Assembly: GCF_001865995.1 (NCBI RefSeq)
Contig: NZ_MLQQ01000010.1
Location: 1-64,000 of the forward strand
Origin: Anaerobacillus arseniciselenatis
GTDB lineage: Bacteria; Bacillota; Bacilli; Bacillales; Anaerobacillaceae
Reading direction: 5' to 3'
DNA length: 64,000 bases
Within the stretch, counting starts at the first letter, position 1; each line of letters opens with the position of its first letter. The notes below the pieces were generated by a model. It saw nothing but the letters and a program-made list of their open reading frames with translations. It had not been told where the DNA came from and did no database searches. A program made the position numbers and the translations under genes. Of the stretch, positions 62,392-64,000 are shown piece by piece.

Positions 62392-62493
62392 TTCAAGATT
62401 CGTTTGATCTGAAAAACCTGCGATTATTGAAACGATTTGTTCAATCTCATTTGACTTATTTTCGAGCTTCTCAATTTGAGCAGATGTAGTTTG
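62392..62493 (-). pseudogene. Methyl-accepting chemotaxis protein fragment
   Basis: The minus strand reads TSAQIEKLENKSNEIEQIV followed by SIIAGFSDQTNL without a stop, clearly part of the signalling domain of a chemoreceptor (compare QIxxLxxKSxEIxxIV...[20 protein letters not shown]). It breaks off before LALNAA and has no start codon. It lies between the HPr-like gene and operator 7 and is probably a relic of a chemoreceptor once linked to this cluster. Confidence 0.7.
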
Positions 62494-62494
62494 A

Positions 62495-62508
62495 TTAGAT
62501 CGATCCAA
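62495..62508. promoter_or_regulatory. LacI-type operator 7 (one mismatch)
   Basis: TTAGATCGATCCAA differs from the core at one base and lies about 124 bp upstream of the HPr-like gene, next to the chemoreceptor relic. Confidence 0.6.
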
Positions 62509-62665
62509 TTAAACTACATTTTACACACAGAAGACTTATTTTTCAATAAATTTTTACAATTGCTTATTCTCTTGTCGACATACCCGTTTTTCATCGTATC
62601 GTCACCCTTTTATACGCAAGATTAATGTAATATAAAGTTAAAATTAACTTAAAGGGGATGTGAAA

Positions 62666-63106
62666 ATGAACGAACACGCTGTGAAGGAAGAAGTTTTACG
62701 AATTTTAAGTGAGCATAGGGTTGGGACACTCTCAACAATGAAAGGGGATCAACCTTTCTCTCGATACATGCTCTTCAGAAATGAAGGGTTAACGCTTTAT
62801 ACAATTTCGAGCAAGGTGACCGAAAAAGTGCAAGACATTTTGAACAATCACAAAGTACATATTTTGTTAGGGTTTGAAGGAGCTGGTGGTGGTTACGGAA
62901 AGCCTTACATTGATATGACCGCCATTGCGACGATCCATGATGAGCAAGAGCTAAAGGACCGCTTTTGGCACGATAATTTCCGTAAATACTTAGAGGGACC
63001 AGAAGACCCGAATTATATAGTCATTCGCTGTGAGCCGACGTCACTTCGCTTAATTAACCATCCTGAATTAGATGGACCTGCTACAATTAACTTGGCAAAA
63101 CTTTAG
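62666..63106 (+). CDS. Pyridoxamine 5'-phosphate oxidase-fold protein
   Basis: This 146-residue flavin-binding split-barrel protein of the general stress protein 26 type begins with helix EEVLRILSEHRVGTLSTMKGD, then strand SRYMLFRNEGLTLYTIS, and has GYGKPYIDMTAIATI. Members bind FMN or F420 and act in oxidation or stress, mostly without a known substrate. The ATG at 62666 is 8 nt after AAAGGGG; a GTG at 62660 is too close. It is monocistronic and ends in a strong hairpin. Confidence 0.82.
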   Translation: MNEHAVKEEVLRILSEHRVGTLSTMKGDQPFSRYMLFRNEGLTLYTISSKVTEKVQDILNNHKVHILLGFEGAGGGYGKPYIDMTAIATIHDEQELKDRFWHDNFRKYLEGPEDPNYIVIRCEPTSLRLINHPELDGPATINLAKL

Positions 63107-63163
63107 GCTTTATTACCAAAAACAACCTTGAATTAATATTAAAAATACATTATCTACAAACGG

Positions 63164-63195
63164 AAAGGAGCTTAATCCAGTGATTAAGCTCCTTT
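63164..63195. terminator. Bidirectional terminator
   Basis: A perfect 14-bp stem AAAGGAGCTTAATC/GATTAAGCTCCTTT with a 4-base loop lies between the convergent PPOX-fold and cytochrome genes. Confidence 0.85.
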
Positions 63196-63211
63196 AACAT
63201 TTCAATATTTT

Positions 63212-63676
63212 TTATTTTGTATAATCTTTAAGATATCCATGAACGGAAGCACCATCGTGACAATCTGTACAAGAAAGGCCGTTTTGCTCAAAGACAGCGT
63301 GTGAATTTCTAGTTAGGTCGCTACGGTTAGTACTATCTAAATTATGACAAGAAAGACATGTTTCGTCAGGCACTGTAGCATTAATGACACTATAATTGTT
63401 TGGATCTTTTTGTCCAGTAATAGTACTAAAAGCTTTTGTAGTTCCTTTCACTTTATCTTCAATAAACCCTCCACCATGACAGCTTATACAAGAAACCTCA
63501 GCGTGTGGTCTAGCTTCAAAGTATTCCGTAAACTCTGGTGCATCATGACAACTTAAGCAAAAACCATCGCTCGATGTTGCTTTAACCCCCGTATTCGTAA
63601 CTACTGCTATTACAATTCCTGCAAAGACACTTCCTAAAATAATTAAAAATAATTTCTTATTAATCTTCTTAAACAT
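63212..63676 (-). CDS. Membrane-anchored tetraheme c-type cytochrome (NapC/NrfH-like)
   Basis: This 154-residue protein has one N-terminal membrane helix (residues 9-30) and four CxxCH heme sites at 40-44, 63-67, 107-111 and 136-140, outside the membrane. It fits the NapC/NirT/NrfH family that takes electrons from menaquinol and passes them to a periplasmic reductase such as NrfA. AGGGGGA precedes the ATG. No reductase gene lies downstream within the window: a terminator and the PPOX gene follow. The partner may be beyond the window or elsewhere, and use of an anaerobic acceptor is inferred. Confidence 0.88.
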   Translation of the reverse strand: MFKKINKKLFLIILGSVFAGIVIAVVTNTGVKATSSDGFCLSCHDAPEFTEYFEARPHAEVSCISCHGGGFIEDKVKGTTKAFSTITGQKDPNNYSVINATVPDETCLSCHNLDSTNRSDLTRNSHAVFEQNGLSCTDCHDGASVHGYLKDYTK

Positions 63677-63728
63677 TTTTGAGTCCCCCTATTTTTCACA
63701 TTTGATGTTTTTTCAAAACAAATCTGTA

Positions 63729-63869
63729 CTAAGATGTTTTTCTTATATAATCTAGCAACGACCTTCTCTCAATTTCTTCTTTAATTAAATTAATGAAGTC
63801 CGCACTAAGATTTAATTCAATAGCTTTATAATATGTTTGAATTACTAAGTCATTAGAAAAGTCTTTCAT
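63729..63869 (-). CDS. sda: Sporulation histidine kinase inhibitor Sda
   Basis: This 46-residue helical-hairpin protein reads MKDFSNDLVIQTYYKAIELN and LSADFINLIKEEIERRSL, closely matching B. subtilis Sda. Sda binds the KinA dimer and blocks its autophosphorylation, so cells with replication stress do not sporulate; it is controlled by DnaA in Bacillus. Two adjacent ATGs (63869, 63872) are possible. The nearest AGGAGG (63895-63900) is about 22 nt away, an unusually long spacing. A DnaA-box-like CTATACACA lies upstream at about 63978-63986 on the minus strand. Confidence 0.85.
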   Translation of the reverse strand: MKDFSNDLVIQTYYKAIELNLSADFINLIKEEIERRSLLDYIRKTS

Positions 63870-63872
63870 CAT

Positions 63873-64000
63873 GTCTCTGCTGTATGCAGTTCAACCTCCT
63901 TAAAATCGTTGGTATTTATAACATTCTTTTAATACATTTAGTGAATTTTGATATTTTATAACTGACTCACCATATTTTGTGTATAGTGAGTATTCACAAC
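63873..64000 (-). promoter_or_regulatory. sda upstream region
   Basis: It contains AGGAGG (63895-63900), AT-rich sequence and a DnaA-box-like CTATACACA (one mismatch from TTATNCACA). The region runs off the window, so the full promoter is not visible. Confidence 0.35.

Overview
The window looks like chromosome of a low-GC, endospore-forming, salt-tolerant and probably alkaliphilic Bacillaceae member (Alkalihalobacillus or Anaerobacillus-like). The evidence is: gamma-type and K-type small acid-soluble spore proteins and Sda; the Bacillus enoyl reductase FabL; a CtsR-controlled clpE; a LiaIHFSR envelope-stress locus; bacterial nitric oxide synthase; and a complete ectABC ectoine operon. Strong GGAGG ribosome binding sites and frequent GTG/TTG starts agree. 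I see no rRNA, no canonical tRNA, no CRISPR array, no prophage and no intact transposase.

1-26 kb is mainly a core Bacillus neighbourhood. It corresponds to the B. subtilis ygaB-sspE-fabL-yfhS ... mutY-yfhP-yfhJ-sspK ... yfhH ... recX-yfhF-yfhE-yfhD block, with accessory genes inserted: an aminotransferase, a quinone oxidoreductase, clpE, Fe-alcohol dehydrogenase, a GNAT, a split ChrA pair, gamma-glutamyltransferase, a short-chain dehydrogenase, lactate permease and a copper-site membrane protein. 26-42 kb is accessory: an SpoIIE-type phosphatase, ectABC, a DUF2325 protein, nos, an EEP hydrolase, a WG-repeat protein, a DUF4397 protein and an AlwI-like restriction-modification pair. 42-47 kb holds liaIHFSR and tryptophanase.

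47.5-62.5 kb is the most interesting part. A LacI-family regulator is the last gene of a TRAP-transporter operon (dctP-dctQ-dctM-lacI). It sits beside a divergent catabolic cluster: zinc alcohol dehydrogenase, ThDP-dependent lyase/decarboxylase, HMG-CoA-lyase-like aldolase, TIM-barrel isomerase/dehydratase and acylating aldehyde dehydrogenase. A polytopic membrane protein, aroD, aroK and a Crh-like HPr paralogue without the phosphorylatable histidine are also there. Seven copies of a 14-bp palindrome, TTAGATCGATCTAA (one with a single mismatch), lie only in the intergenic regions of this cluster. They define what looks like a single-regulator regulon for uptake and breakdown of an unidentified carboxylate, sugar acid or cyclitol. 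Two cre-like sites suggest added carbon catabolite control.

The intergenic space is rich in dispersed structured repeats. These include three copies of a ~113-bp MITE-like inverted-repeat element (one inside a terminator loop), GGACACCAGG-type inverted repeats, GGTGTCTGACACC palindromes with GTCCACG arms, TTGTCTAGC...CCTCCGC elements and GTTCAAAAAG elements. Upstream of one GNAT gene is a tRNA-like leader. Its T-arm shares bases with a strong terminator hairpin, so it could act as a switch. The window ends with a pyridoxamine-phosphate-oxidase-fold protein, a membrane tetraheme cytochrome c and sda.
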